From assembly GCF_904848585.1 (NCBI RefSeq), contig NZ_CAJHCR010000002.1, forward strand, positions 372,001-436,000: 64,000 bases of DNA, written 5' to 3'. The stretch comes from Paraburkholderia kirstenboschensis (GTDB lineage Bacteria; Pseudomonadota; Gammaproteobacteria; Burkholderiales; Burkholderiaceae). The position numbers and the translations under genes are program-made. Positions 21,759-32,100 of the stretch are shown here, piece by piece. Positions within the stretch are counted from its first letter, which is position 1; every line of letters begins with the position of its first letter. The notes beneath the pieces are model-generated. The model was not told the origin of the DNA. It saw only the letters and a program-made list of their open reading frames with translations, and did not search any database.

Positions 21759-22082
21759 CTACGTGCGAGCTTCGAGCGGCATGGGTGAACGGCTCTCAAC
21801 TGCAGCAAGAACATAGTCGTTCATGCGCTGCACGGTCCAGGTGAGGAGCCCCTCGGCGTGCGAGAGCCGGGCGAATTCTGCGCGACCCCGGTCTGTGAGG
21901 ACGGCGATGTCGACAGGGGCATGAAAGCCCGGCGCCGGCGCGACAGTGCGCTGCCGAACGGTGTCCATGAGGCCTAGCGCGCGAAGATATTGGAAAACGC
22001 CGGGGCGTTTGGCCCATGGCACCTGGCGATATTGCGCTCGCCGCAGCGCTTCGAGTACCGCTTCGTTGGAATACGTGGTCAT
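21759..22082 (-). CDS. Hypothetical protein, possible winged-helix fold
   Basis: 107 residues, not recognised. The sequence MTTYSNEAVLEALRRAQYRQ followed by VFQYLRALGLMDTVRQ and VDIAVLTDRGRAEFARLSHA has the helix-helix-turn then LTDRGRAEF rhythm seen in winged-helix proteins, where an LTxxGrxE segment forms the wing. That reading is inference. No partner gene is obvious. Confidence 0.5.
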   Translation of the reverse strand: MTTYSNEAVLEALRRAQYRQVPWAKRPGVFQYLRALGLMDTVRQRTVAPAPGFHAPVDIAVLTDRGRAEFARLSHAEGLLTWTVQRMNDYVLAAVESRSPMPLEART

Positions 22083-22118
22083 CTCACTTCTTTCTTAAAG
22101 TGCAGCTATGACACATCT

Positions 22119-22301
22119 ATGCCAACACGTCACCGCGCCACCAGTGACGCGCTTGGCACCCGCCCGTGGCTGGAAGCTGGTCGTAAGCGCTACGGCCGAA
22201 TTCCACCAGGTGCTGCCTTGGTCTTGATTCGGAACCCCCGTCAGAACGGCATGTTAGCGTTCTACCTTCAAGCCGACGATGCAACCGCTGCGGCGCGATA
22301 G
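22119..22301 (+). CDS. Possible small hypothetical protein
   Basis: 60-residue frame starting MPTRHRATSDALGTRPWLEA and ending YLQADDATAAAR. It fills the gap between the divergent hypothetical gene and the YdcF-like gene and has protein-like composition, but there is no good ribosome site and no recognisable domain. It could be spurious. Confidence 0.25.
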   Translation: MPTRHRATSDALGTRPWLEAGRKRYGRIPPGAALVLIRNPRQNGMLAFYLQADDATAAAR

Positions 22302-22348
22302 CAGGCTCGAAGCTTTAATCCCGAAAGACATACGTTACCCCATCTAAA

Positions 22349-23068
22349 TTGATTCTATTCACTTTATTGGCGCTTTTTTTTGCAGCAATCGTGATATGGA
22401 AGCGCGCTCGACGCCCCCTCGCCTTTTGCACAATTGCCTTCTTCTGGCTGGTTTCGGCCGGATGGCTCACAGCTCCGTTGCTGCGCCTCGCCCAGCCGCA
22501 GGCGCAAACCAGCGCGCCCGCGCGGTTCGCGCCGCGCACCGCGATCATCCTGCTCGGCGGAGGCACCGTATACAACCGGGACAAGGTGCTCGTACCACCG
22601 CGCGATGTACTCACGCGCATTGACGTCAGCGCGAAGAACTACGCGGCGTGCAAGCGCGCTGCCACCATCTGCAGCGTGATTGTCAGCGGCGGGAATCCAC
22701 AGCGGCATCCCGCGACAGAAGCCGACACCTATCTGCCGTACCTGCTACGCGAACAGGTGCCACGCGCGGACATCGTGCTGGAAAACAGCAGCCGCACGAC
22801 CTACGAAAACGCGCGCAACGTATCCGCTATTGTCGGACAGTCACGTTACGATTCCTTGATACTCGTCACGTCGGCGTACCACATGCCGCGCGCGATGCTC
22901 GACTTCCAGCATTTCGGCCTCTCCCCGCAGCCGCTGATCTCCAGCGCGCGCCGCGCGCATCTCGGCCTGCTGCCGCGCTACTCCAACCTGGTGAACGCGG
23001 AAATCGCGCTGCACGAGCTTATCGGCATCGCGCAATATCATGTGTACAGCGCCATTGGCCTGTTCTGA
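22349..23068 (+). CDS. YdcF-family (DUF218) membrane-anchored protein
   Basis: 239 residues. Two N-terminal membrane segments (about 1-17 and 25-45) are followed by the DUF218 Rossmann-like domain: AIILLGGGTVYN, then CSVIVSGGNPQRH, a Glu-rich segment with LENSSRTTYENARN, and LILVTSAYHMPRAMLDFQHFG. These match the ElyC/SanA/YdcF group, implicated in envelope or cell-wall biology, with no settled reaction. The reading frame starts with TTG at 22349; no ATG lies earlier in frame near the first membrane helix, so the start is uncertain. Confidence 0.82.
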   Translation: MILFTLLALFFAAIVIWKRARRPLAFCTIAFFWLVSAGWLTAPLLRLAQPQAQTSAPARFAPRTAIILLGGGTVYNRDKVLVPPRDVLTRIDVSAKNYAACKRAATICSVIVSGGNPQRHPATEADTYLPYLLREQVPRADIVLENSSRTTYENARNVSAIVGQSRYDSLILVTSAYHMPRAMLDFQHFGLSPQPLISSARRAHLGLLPRYSNLVNAEIALHELIGIAQYHVYSAIGLF

Positions 23069-23304
23069 ACGTGCGCGTGCCCACCAGCCGATTTACCTGG
23101 CGATGCGAACGACTGTGAAGCGTCGAGCGCATCTCTACGCACTGCATCTCTACGCACTACGCATATGCGCCGAGTAACAAGATGTAAGCCCGGCGCCTTT
23201 GTCGTTACAAAGCACCCGCTGGAGCGCATATTGCTGACTAGAATGAACTGTCTTTCCCAATCGAAAGACAGGTACCTGGGTCCAACCACTCTGCGGAGGT
23301 AGCA

Positions 23305-23547
23305 ATGAAGAAAGTGTCCCTCGCGATCCTGATTTCCCTCGGTGCCGTAACCGGCGCGGCCTACGCGCAGGAAAGCGGCGTGACGATGAGCACCGACCCG
23401 GCAAAGGCCGCCGACGTCGAGCAGCGCGCGCAAGATTTGCAAAACCGCCAGCAAACCATGGAAAGCGCCCCTGCGCCCATGAAGCATCAGAAGAGTTCGC
23501 CGCATCACAACAAGAAAGGTGCGAAGGCCGACGCGTCGAGTTCGTAA
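23305..23547 (+). CDS. Small secreted protein, Lys/Gln/His-rich
   Basis: 80 residues: signal peptide MKKVSLAILISLGAVTGAAYAQ with an AYA cleavage site, then a charged mature part with QRAQDLQNRQQTMESAPAP and a basic tail (HQKSSPHHNKKGAKADASSS). Strong ribosome site GCGGAGGT before the ATG and a terminator after it. Function unknown. Confidence 0.7.
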   Translation: MKKVSLAILISLGAVTGAAYAQESGVTMSTDPAKAADVEQRAQDLQNRQQTMESAPAPMKHQKSSPHHNKKGAKADASSS

Positions 23548-23624
23548 GCGGTTGCCAGCCTCGCCGGTATCCGGCGCTTTCTGGCGTACTGCGTGAGAGC
23601 ACCTGCGGCCTCGCCGCGAAGGTG

Positions 23625-23661
23625 AAAAGCCGAAGCCGGCACCGCCGGTTTCGGCTTTTTT
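23625..23661 (+). terminator. Intrinsic terminator
   Basis: Stem of AAAAGCCGAAGCCGGC against GCCGGTTTCGGCTTTT with an ACC loop (one G-T pair inside), running into a T tract. Serves the small secreted-protein gene ending at 23547. Confidence 0.85.
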
Positions 23662-23768
23662 ATTGTCTGATGCACCGGCCGGCGCGCGATGCCCGGTATG
23701 CTAAAGTCGCGCACCGACCGGCGCCCTGCCGGAACCTAACCCGTGCGCACCCTGGTGCGGAGGACAGC

Positions 23769-24026
23769 ATGAGCAACATCCAGCTTGATATCGAATGGAC
23801 CGAAGCAGCATCCCGCAAAATCGAAAAACTGATGCCGCGCGGCGGTCAGGAAGCGTTCCTTGCGCTGCCGCCCGTCGAATGCCTGCCGATGGAAGGCGAC
23901 GTGCTGTTTCTCGGCCCGGACGGCAAGCAGCAGCCGTTTATCGTTGCCGAGCGCCAATATCATCACGACGGTGAAGCGGACTGGACCATCATCCTGATTC
24001 TCGACGTGCCGCAAGCCACGCATTAA
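23769..24026 (+). CDS. Conserved hypothetical protein
   Basis: 85 residues beginning MSNIQLDIEWTEAASRKIEK and ending TIILILDVPQATH. No domain recognised; the alternating hydrophobic strands in the second half suggest a small beta-sheet protein. The ATG at 23769 follows GGAGGACAGC, a good ribosome site, which is why the longer upstream reading was not used. It converges with the ABM-protein gene. Confidence 0.6.
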   Translation: MSNIQLDIEWTEAASRKIEKLMPRGGQEAFLALPPVECLPMEGDVLFLGPDGKQQPFIVAERQYHHDGEADWTIILILDVPQATH

Positions 24027-24122
24027 CGTCGACGGCGAGCGTCGCTCGGGCCTGCAGCGGCCCTGCAATCACTCGCCGTACGAAGTGCCGCGGCCCGGAC
24101 GCTCTTCAGGTGCCCGGAAGAC

Positions 24123-24413
24123 TCACAGAATTTTCGTCACAACGCGAATTTCCGCGTGCTCCACCCAGTCCGCCACCGCTGCCTTGTAGGCCGTGATGTG
24201 CGCGGACTTTGCGTGCGCGGCCAGCGTCTCCTGACTTTCCCAACGCTCGAAAAAAACGAACCGGCGCGGCTCCTGAACGTCGCGATGCAAGTCGTACTGA
24301 AGCGCGCCCTGCTCGTTGCGCGTCGGTCCGACAATACCTTCGAGAGCCTCGCGCAACTGCTCTTCATAGCCGGGTTTCGCCACTGAAATTGCGACCACCG
24401 CGATTTCCGACAT
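24123..24413 (-). CDS. Antibiotic biosynthesis monooxygenase (ABM) domain protein
   Basis: 96 residues of a ferredoxin-like ABM/YgiN-type dimeric fold: MSEIAVVAISVAKPGYEEQL, then ALQYDLHRDVQEPRRFVFFERWES and HITAYKAAV. Such proteins act on quinones or aromatic substrates or serve as small scavenging enzymes. Length and the conserved FFERWxS segment support the assignment; substrate unknown. The ATG at 24413 follows GAAAGGATG. The gap 24414-24954 to the next gene holds no gene I can support. Confidence 0.8.
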   Translation of the reverse strand: MSEIAVVAISVAKPGYEEQLREALEGIVGPTRNEQGALQYDLHRDVQEPRRFVFFERWESQETLAAHAKSAHITAYKAAVADWVEHAEIRVVTKIL

Positions 24414-24954
24414 CCTTTCTCTCCATTTCACGAAAACCAGCAGCATACCCGCCGCTCGCCGGCGCTGCAGGCGCCCACACCACGCGCACACCTCGCAATC
24501 CTGGAACTGCTCTGCCCGGATCGGTCCAATATGCAAATAGCATCACGGACTGAAGTTTGGCGTGCATACACAGGCCGCCCTGCTACCCTCGGCTCATGCA
24601 GGCTCACAAATGCCGGATGGCAATCGGTCCGGATTGGCGCAAGGCGGCACAGCAGTGAACGCCGGCGAGACAAACTCGACGCCGCGACCTGCGTCATCGG
24701 CGGGTGGCCACGTGACCTCACAGGTGACGCGGCTGGTTTGCTCCTCTGTGACAACCCGCACATTCATGCAAATTGCAAGCTGCTAGACTCATTTTGACCA
24801 CTCCGCCGGAGTCCCGCATGGCTGGCACTGCTCTCAGCGTTCCAGGGTTTGTCCCACTGCGCGGTGCGGGCGTCCGCGTTGAGTATTCCGTTGCGCATCC
24901 GCTGTGCGCCGAGTCTGCGTGCGCACCCCGTCACCCGATTGCCGCGATGCCACC

Positions 24955-26280
24955 ATGTCCGCTCTCGTGCCCGTCTTTATGCCATCCGTCAGCGAAGTCA
25001 GTCTGAGCGGCCTGCTTCCCCATCTGGTCCGGGACGAATCGGGCTGGACCGCCACGTGGCGTGCGCTCACGCTGCATAGCGTGTTTCAGCCAGTGCTGTC
25101 GGTCACGCATCAGTGCGTGGTCGGCTACGAGGCACTGCTGCGCGCATTCGATCCGGTCGGCCTGCCGGTTTCGCCCGAGGTTCTCTTCTCGGGCACCCGC
25201 TCGGCGGCCGACGCGCGCGAACTCGACCGTATCGCGCGTTGCCTGCACGTCGCCAATTTCATGGAGCAAGGCATCAGTAGCGGATGGCTGTTTCTCAATA
25301 CGCGACCGCAGGTGTTCGAAACCGGCTGGCCGCAGCGCACTTTTATCGACGAGCTTTCCGCGCACTTCGGCCTGCCGCAGGAACGTATCGTGATCGAGGT
25401 GCTCGAGCAGCCCGCCGACGACGAGTCCGCCGTCGCCAGCATGCTCGCCGCCTCGCAGCCTCGCGATTTCCTGATCGCGATCGACGACTTCGGCACCGGC
25501 TTCTCGAACTTCGACCGCGTCTGGCGCTTCCGGCCGGACATCGTCAAGCTCGACCGCTCGCTCGTTGCGCGCGCCGGCAAACGCGAAGGCGACGACTCGA
25601 TGATTGGTCACCTGATCGCGATGCTGCATCAGTCCGGCACGCTGGTGCTCGCCGAAGGCGTCGAAACGGACGAGGAACTGATGATCCTGATGCAGGCCGA
25701 CGTCGATTTCGTGCAGGGTTTCTGGCTCGGCCAGCCCAATGGTTCCGTCGAGGCGGCCATTGCGCGAGTGCCGGCGCAGATCGAGTCGATGTGGGGCAAG
25801 TTCGCGGACTACGAGCGCGCGCATGCGCGTCACAAGCAACTCGGCTTCGAAGGCTTCGCCGAAGCGGTAATGGCCGCAGCCGAGGCTTACCGGATCACGG
25901 GCGACCTGCAACAGGCGGCGCACAAAGTCTGGCATCTGGGCGAGGCGCGCCGCGTGTTCATCACCGACGAGCACGGCCAGCAGACTCAGGCATCCGTCAC
26001 CGCCGCCTTCGTGCCGCCGCCCCCGCAGCGGCTTGCGCCGCTCGCGATCAGCGCTTGCAGCAACTGGTCGCGGCGCGCCTATCTCAAGCACGCGCTGGCC
26101 GCACGCGGACGCGTCGCGATGATGGGTCCGCACTATTCGCTCGCGGACGGCGAAGACTGCTACACCGCCGCGCTCGCCTTCGATCGCGACGGCAAGACGC
26201 ATGTGCTGTGCGTCGACTTCGTGCCCACGATGCCGGCCGGACCCGCAATAGGGCTACGTGCAGGCGGACGGCCTCGTTAG
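24955..26280 (+). CDS. EAL-domain cyclic-di-GMP phosphodiesterase with C-terminal sensory domain
   Basis: 441 residues from the ATG at 24955 (an in-frame GTG at 24904 would add 17). The EAL domain spans about 40-270 with catalytic residues present: YEALLR (Glu59), N115, EVLE (Glu148), the DDFGTG pair Asp177-Asp178, Lys198, AEGVE (Glu234, Glu237) and Gln254, so it should hydrolyse c-di-GMP. After a helical linker the C-terminus (about 340-440: SNWSRRAYLKHALAARGRVA, then YSLADGEDCYTAALAFD) resembles a PAS/Cache-like or YkuI_C sensory domain. No membrane segment, so cytoplasmic. Its 3' end overlaps the convergent arfB by 4 bp. Confidence 0.88.
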   Translation: MSALVPVFMPSVSEVSLSGLLPHLVRDESGWTATWRALTLHSVFQPVLSVTHQCVVGYEALLRAFDPVGLPVSPEVLFSGTRSAADARELDRIARCLHVANFMEQGISSGWLFLNTRPQVFETGWPQRTFIDELSAHFGLPQERIVIEVLEQPADDESAVASMLAASQPRDFLIAIDDFGTGFSNFDRVWRFRPDIVKLDRSLVARAGKREGDDSMIGHLIAMLHQSGTLVLAEGVETDEELMILMQADVDFVQGFWLGQPNGSVEAAIARVPAQIESMWGKFADYERAHARHKQLGFEGFAEAVMAAAEAYRITGDLQQAAHKVWHLGEARRVFITDEHGQQTQASVTAAFVPPPPQRLAPLAISACSNWSRRAYLKHALAARGRVAMMGPHYSLADGEDCYTAALAFDRDGKTHVLCVDFVPTMPAGPAIGLRAGGRPR

Positions 26281-26681
26281 TCGTCCACGCGGCTGCGGCC
26301 CGATTTGACCTCGCTGCGCCTTAGCTTGCTCTCGAGACGCCGCACATTCGATGCTCGCGTAGGCCGCGTCGCAACGCGCGGCTTGCGCGTCACGCTCACG
26401 CTTTCCACGAGTTCATCTAACCGAGCGAGCGCTGCCGCGCGATTCAGTTCCTGAGTCCGGTGCTCCTGCGCCTTGATGACCACCACGCCTTCACGCGTGA
26501 TCCGGCGGTCGGACAACGCAAGCAGGCGCATCTTGAGCACTTCGGGCAACGACGAAGCCCGCACGTCGAAGCGCAGCTGGATCGCGCTCGACACCTTGTT
26601 GACGTTCTGGCCGCCCGCTCCTTGCGCACGCACCGCGGTCAATTCGATTTCGTTCGACGGAATGCAGTAGCGGGATGTCAT
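26277..26681 (-). CDS. arfB: Alternative ribosome-rescue factor ArfB (YaeJ), class-I release-factor-like
   Basis: 134-residue peptidyl-tRNA hydrolase that frees stalled ribosomes. The catalytic GGQ lies in RAQGAGGQNVNKVSSAIQLR (about residues 22-25), followed by the family LSDRRITREGVVVIKAQEHR segment and a basic C-terminal tail that would enter the mRNA channel. It lacks the codon-recognition domain of RF1/RF2, as expected. The ATG at 26681 matches the family N-terminus MTSRYCIP. It stands alone and converges with the EAL gene. Confidence 0.9.
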   Translation of the reverse strand: MTSRYCIPSNEIELTAVRAQGAGGQNVNKVSSAIQLRFDVRASSLPEVLKMRLLALSDRRITREGVVVIKAQEHRTQELNRAAALARLDELVESVSVTRKPRVATRPTRASNVRRLESKLRRSEVKSGRSRVDD

Positions 26682-26886
26682 GACGCGAGATAGAGAAAGA
26701 AATCGAACAAATGTAGATAGCGTGAACGGCGCAAGCACCGCGCTCTGGCCCTCGCGACCCGACCGATGGCCGCAGATCTGCGGCATCGGCCTGCGCGGCC
26801 CGAACCGTGCAGCGTGAACGGACGGGACGCATGCTTCGCGCCTGGTTGGCGGTGAAGCGCTGGCTCGCGATATCGCAATTCATCGG

Positions 26887-29199
26887 CTAACGGCCGCGCG
26901 CTGCCTCCTCGATTCTCGCAGCAAGGCCGGAGTCTCGCTGTGTGGGCGTGGCGATGGCCTGGGCTAGCACCGCGCTCGCGCCGATCACTTCGACGCGCTC
27001 ACGAGCGCGCGTGATCGCCGTATAAACCAGCTCGCGCGACAACACCCTGCTGAAGTTGGACGGCAGCATCAACACCGCGTGCTCGAACTCCGAGCCTTGC
27101 GACTTGTGGACGGTCAGCGCGAACGCCGTGTCGTGCGGCGGCAGCGCGGCCGGCAACACCGCGCGCAGACCGCCGTCGCCGGTCCGGAAATACACTCGCA
27201 GCGCACCGCCCGCACCCGGCAACGCAATGCCGATGTCGCCATTGAAGAGCCCCAGCGCGTAGTCGTTGCGTGTGACCATCACCGGCCGCCCGGCGAACCA
27301 CTGCGCACCGACTGCGAGCGTCACGCCAGCCGAGCGCCGCACGTGCGCGGCCATTAGCGCGTTCACCTGATCGACGCCGCGCGGCCCCGAGCGGGTCGCG
27401 CACAATACCCGGAAGCGGTTCAACGCGTCGAATAGCGGCAACGGGTCCGGAGTTCCCGCGGCGAGCGCGGCGGCAAGCGCATTGGCATACGGCGCGAAAT
27501 CGGCCGCGAGGCGCTCGACGGTGCGTTCGGCCAGCGCGACTTGCGCGTCTTCGTGAAGCGAGGCGGCATGTTGGGTGGCGTCGTCGAGCAGCACGTCGAG
27601 CGCCGCGCTTGCCGCGCCATTGCGGATCGCCAGCGACAAACGGCCAATCGGGGATTCGAGCCCGAATCGATAATTGCGCTCCAGCCAAACGACGCAATCC
27701 GCAAGCGGGTTTTGCGACCCGTGGCCCGGCGTTCCGAATCGCGCACTGGCGGCTGATGCATCGGCGTCGTACAGATCTGCGCTGTGCGGGTCGGCGGCGT
27801 TGCTGGCGAAGTTGCTGTCGAAGTTGCTGGCCCCGTCGGGCGCGGCGAACAGGTCGTCGGGTGGCGCATCGAAAAGATCCGATGTGTAATCCGCCGAATG
27901 ATCGGCTTGCCGAAAGTGCTTCGGCTGTTCGTCGACGTCTTCGGGCAGTCGTGGCAGCGCCTCTGTGAGTCGCGCCTCGCCGATGCCGAGCGCACCGGCG
28001 ATTCGCTTCACGCCCTGCGCGCTGAACGCGGGCCGCGCGCTCAACTCGGCGAACACGGCGCCGGCCTCTACCGCCGCGAGCTGATCTTTATCGCCGAGCA
28101 TCACGAGCCGCGTGTGCGGCGCAATGGCGTCGAGCAGATGCGCGGCCATCGCGACGTCGATCATGGATGCTTCGTCGATCACAACCACGTCGTAAGGCAG
28201 AGGATTATCGCGATGATGCCGGAAGCGCCCGCCCGGCCCTGAGCCGAGCAGACGATGCAACGTGAACGAAGTTTGCGGCAAACGCGCGGCGAGTTCAGGC
28301 GGCAAATCTCCGGCACGCGCAAGCAGGGCTTCCTGCATGCGCTGCGCCGCCTTGCCAGTGGGCGCCGCAAGCGCAATCCGCAGATCGGCGCGCGCATCGA
28401 GCAAGCAGGCGAGCACGCCGACCACCGTTGTGGTCTTGCCTGTACCCGGACCGCCGCTAACGATGGTGAGCCGCCCCGACAATGCCATGACGGCGGCCAC
28501 GCGCTGCCAGTCGACTTCATGGTCCTTCGGGGGGCCGAAGTAGCGCAGAAGCCGTTGATGGAGTGTTTGGGTGGTGTCGGTGTTCGCGCTGGTGTTAGTG
28601 CTGATGTTCGCGCCAATGTTCGCGCCGGCCTTGCTATCGACGGCCGTGCCCTGTTCCGCGTCGGCTCGACTGCGAACGCCTGCGGGCAACTTTTCCGCAG
28701 CACTCTCAGCCGACCGCTCAACGGCGCCCCCAACGTCCCGTCCACTCCCAAACGCACCCGCACTCGTCCCCGCCCCCGCATGCGCGACCAGCGCCCGCGC
28801 GAGACGCCGCTCGTATTCGTAGTAACGCGCGAGGTACAACCGCCCTTGTACGTCGATTACCAGAGGCCGCAGCGCGGCTGCCGCTTGCGACCCATCGCTA
28901 GCCATGCCGCTCGCGAACAAGGCCGTCCGCACTTCGGCGGTCGGGGCCTCGAACCGACGCGCGAGCGCGGCCAGCGGCACACACACGTGTCCTTCCGCGG
29001 TCGCGCGGCTCGCCGCGAATGCGGCACGCGCCACCCATCTGACAGCTTCCGCCGACGCCCCGCCGCGTCGCGCCAATGCACCGATGCGCCGGGCGAAGCC
29101 TTCCGCCAGCGCAATGCTGAAATCCGCCGGCGCGGGCAGATTGACACCGAGGTCGTCGAGTTGAAGCGGCGCCGACACGGTTTGATCGAACGTGCTCAT
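26887..29199 (-). CDS. recD: Exodeoxyribonuclease V alpha subunit RecD
   Basis: 5'-3' helicase subunit of RecBCD, 770 residues. The Walker A motif GGPGTGKTTT is at about 249-258, Walker B is VVIDEASMID, and late SF1 motifs include ALTVHKSQGSEFEHAV. Two unusual low-complexity insertions occur: one at about 143-210 (Gly/Ala/Thr/Asn-rich, with GANIGANISTNTSANT) before the helicase core, and one after motif III (about residues 415-485, Asp/Ser/Ala-rich). The start ATG overlaps the recB stop (ATGA, 29196-29199). Longer upstream readings lie inside recB. Confidence 0.93.
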   Translation of the reverse strand: MSTFDQTVSAPLQLDDLGVNLPAPADFSIALAEGFARRIGALARRGGASAEAVRWVARAAFAASRATAEGHVCVPLAALARRFEAPTAEVRTALFASGMASDGSQAAAALRPLVIDVQGRLYLARYYEYERRLARALVAHAGAGTSAGAFGSGRDVGGAVERSAESAAEKLPAGVRSRADAEQGTAVDSKAGANIGANISTNTSANTDTTQTLHQRLLRYFGPPKDHEVDWQRVAAVMALSGRLTIVSGGPGTGKTTTVVGVLACLLDARADLRIALAAPTGKAAQRMQEALLARAGDLPPELAARLPQTSFTLHRLLGSGPGGRFRHHRDNPLPYDVVVIDEASMIDVAMAAHLLDAIAPHTRLVMLGDKDQLAAVEAGAVFAELSARPAFSAQGVKRIAGALGIGEARLTEALPRLPEDVDEQPKHFRQADHSADYTSDLFDAPPDDLFAAPDGASNFDSNFASNAADPHSADLYDADASAASARFGTPGHGSQNPLADCVVWLERNYRFGLESPIGRLSLAIRNGAASAALDVLLDDATQHAASLHEDAQVALAERTVERLAADFAPYANALAAALAAGTPDPLPLFDALNRFRVLCATRSGPRGVDQVNALMAAHVRRSAGVTLAVGAQWFAGRPVMVTRNDYALGLFNGDIGIALPGAGGALRVYFRTGDGGLRAVLPAALPPHDTAFALTVHKSQGSEFEHAVLMLPSNFSRVLSRELVYTAITRARERVEVIGASAVLAQAIATPTQRDSGLAARIEEAARGR

Positions 29200-32100
29200 G
29201 CGGCACCTCCGATCATCGCCGCGTCGAGCAGCGCAACGAGTTCGAACGCAGGCCGCCTCACGTGCACACCGGCCTGGGCCCCGGCGTCGCGCCAATGCGG
29301 ACGAACGCCGCGCACGAACAGATACAGATAGCCGCCGATATGCGTCTCGTACGAATAATCGCGCACGCGAGTCTTCAAATAACGATGCAGCGCCACTGTA
29401 TAAAGCAGCGCCTGCAGGTGATACGCATGGCTCGCCATCGCCGCTTCGACCGGCGCGGCCGCGTAATCCTGCTCGGTATCGCCCAGATGGTTCGACTTCC
29501 AGTCGACGATCCAGAACCGCCCGTCGTGCTCGACGATCATGTCGATAAATCCTTTCACGAAACCTCTCAGCACACCCGGCTCGAGCGCGACGTCCGGATA
29601 GCCATGCGCGACCAGCAACTCGCGCAGCGCGGCGAAGTCGAGCGACGGAGCCGCGTACAGGAATTCGAGTTCGTTCAGACGCCGCCGCGGATCGAGACGC
29701 GCCAGCGTCATGCCGGGCACGAGTTCGGTGGTGACGACGTCTGCGAGAAGTTTGTGCATCATCGCCGGCAAGCGCGGAGCAAGCTCGGGCGACGCCGGCG
29801 CGGGACGCTCGTGCAACGCTGTGCGGATCGCATCCGGCCAGCTTTGCGGGTCGCTGAAATCCGCAAGTTCGAACATGCGATGCAGACACTCGCCGGCCGC
29901 TGCTCCGCGCGGAAACGCGAGAATGTCGTCGGCGGCAACGGACGGCGCCTGTAGCGCCGGCGCGGACACTGTGACCGGCGTCGCGACGAGCGCATCGGCG
30001 ATTTCATCGTGATCGGGCCGCACTTCTTCCACTGGCGGCTGCGCGTCTTCGGCCTTGCTGCCCGCGACAATCAGACCGCTAAAGCTCGCCATGCGCCACT
30101 GATCGCGCAAGGGCCGGCGATTGCTTCGCGCGCGCCTGTCAGCGCCGCTTTCCTGCATGCTTTCGAGCGGCGTGCGGCGCTCGACCTTCGGCAGTGCCCG
30201 CAATACGATCGGACCACCCGCCAGTGCTTGCCAGCGCGAGGACAACGCGGCCTCGTCGGGCGGATCGGCGAGCCAGCCGTCGAAGTCATAGCCACCGCCG
30301 GCCACCAGCCAGTTCAACACGCTGCGTCGCGACTCTTTCGTGGAGCGCGACGACAGGTACGTGCCCGCGACCAGATAACAGCGGTACACCGCGCGCGTCA
30401 GCGCAACGTAGACGAGCCGCGCCCGTTCGGCCGCCTGCTCGCGCACTGCGTGACGGGTCGCGCGTTCGGCCTCCTCGTCGTCGCAACCGTAGTGCAGCAC
30501 CGCGTCGCCGCTGGCATCGTGATACTCGCGCGCGTCAGGCAAGCCCGACGACGGCGGCTCACGCAAGCCGCCGTCGTTCAGAAACGGACAGAACACGACT
30601 GCGTATTCCAGCCCCTTCGACTTGTGCACGGTAACAATCTGCACGAGATTGCGGTCCGACTCGAGCCGCAGTTGCGCCTCCTCGCCGCCGCCCTGGGTGC
30701 GCTGCGCGGCGAGCCAGCGCAACGTCGGCGCAATGCCTGGCTGCGAAGCCGCGCGCGCCTGCACGAGTTCGGCAAGGTGATTGACGTTGGTAAGACGCCG
30801 CTCGCCGTCCGGCGCGGTGACGAGCCGTTGCGCGACCCGCAGTTCGCGCATCAGCGTGCGCCACATGACGGCGAAGCCGCGCTCGTGCCAGAGCGTGCGG
30901 TAGCGCGAGAAACGCTCGACCCAGCCCATTGCGTCCGCCGCGTGCGCGGGATCGTCGGCGACAGCGGGTGCGTCGGCAACCTGTTCGAGACGCCACAGCG
31001 CCGCGGCGTCGAGACCGAGCCAATCGGTCGCGAGCGCGGCGCGCAAACGGCGCAGGTCGCCGGGGGTATCGACGGCTGCAAGGACGCGCTCGATCTGCTC
31101 CGCGTCTAGCGTTGCAAACACCGAGGCCTGCGCGAGCTCCACACTGCCGACGCCCCAAGCCGCCAGCACCCGTTTGATGAGACTGCCCTGCTTGTGCGTC
31201 TGCACGAGCACTGCAATGTTGCCGGGCGCGAGCGGCGCGTCGCCGACCGTGACGGTGCCCTCGCGCGCGCCGCGCAAGAGCCGCACGATCTCGGCCGCGC
31301 ACGCTTCACTCGCTTCGCGCTGGGCCTCGCGTTTGGTCAATGCGCTCTCGCCTTGCGGCAAGGTCCAGACGTGGAAGTCGCCCGCTCCCGCGTCCGGGTC
31401 CGACAACGGCGGCCTGCGCCGCTCGCCGGCTCGCACCGGCTGATAGTCGAGCCCGTCGAGCACGAACGCCTGCGGGTTTGCCTCGAAGACCCGATTGCAA
31501 GCTTCGACGATCGGCGCCGTCGAGCGCTGGTTGACTGCAAGCGTGTAGCGTGCCGAAGCCGACGCGCGCGCCGCCAGATAGGTATGCAGATCCGCCGCGC
31601 GAAAACTGTAGATGGCCTGCTTCGGATCGCCGACCAGAAAGAGCGGGCCCGCCGGCGCAAAAATACGGCTGAAGATTGCGAACTGCAGCGGGTCGGTGTC
31701 CTGGAACTCGTCGATCAGCGCGGCCGGATAGCGTGCTCGCAACGCATCCGCGAGCCACGGGTGCGCTGCGAGCGCGCGGTAGAGATTGGACAGCAGATCG
31801 TCGAACGAAACGACGCGGCGCGTGCGCTTGCGCGCAACCAGTTCGGCGGGCGCATAGTCGAGCCAGGTCTGCATCAACGCGAGCCAGCGCGCGCGTTGCG
31901 CCGCTTCGGCCGCAACAAAAGCTGCCGCCAGCGCTTCTGCATGCTCGAAGAACGCATGCTCCGGCGGCTCGAACTTGACCTTGGTGGCTTTCTTCAACGC
32001 GGAAGCCGTCAATTTGAGCGCGGCCCGCGGCGGCGGCGCATGGCAATCGCCCTGCGCGAAGTACTCGGTCCATGCGGCAATCGCGGCGCTCACATGATCC

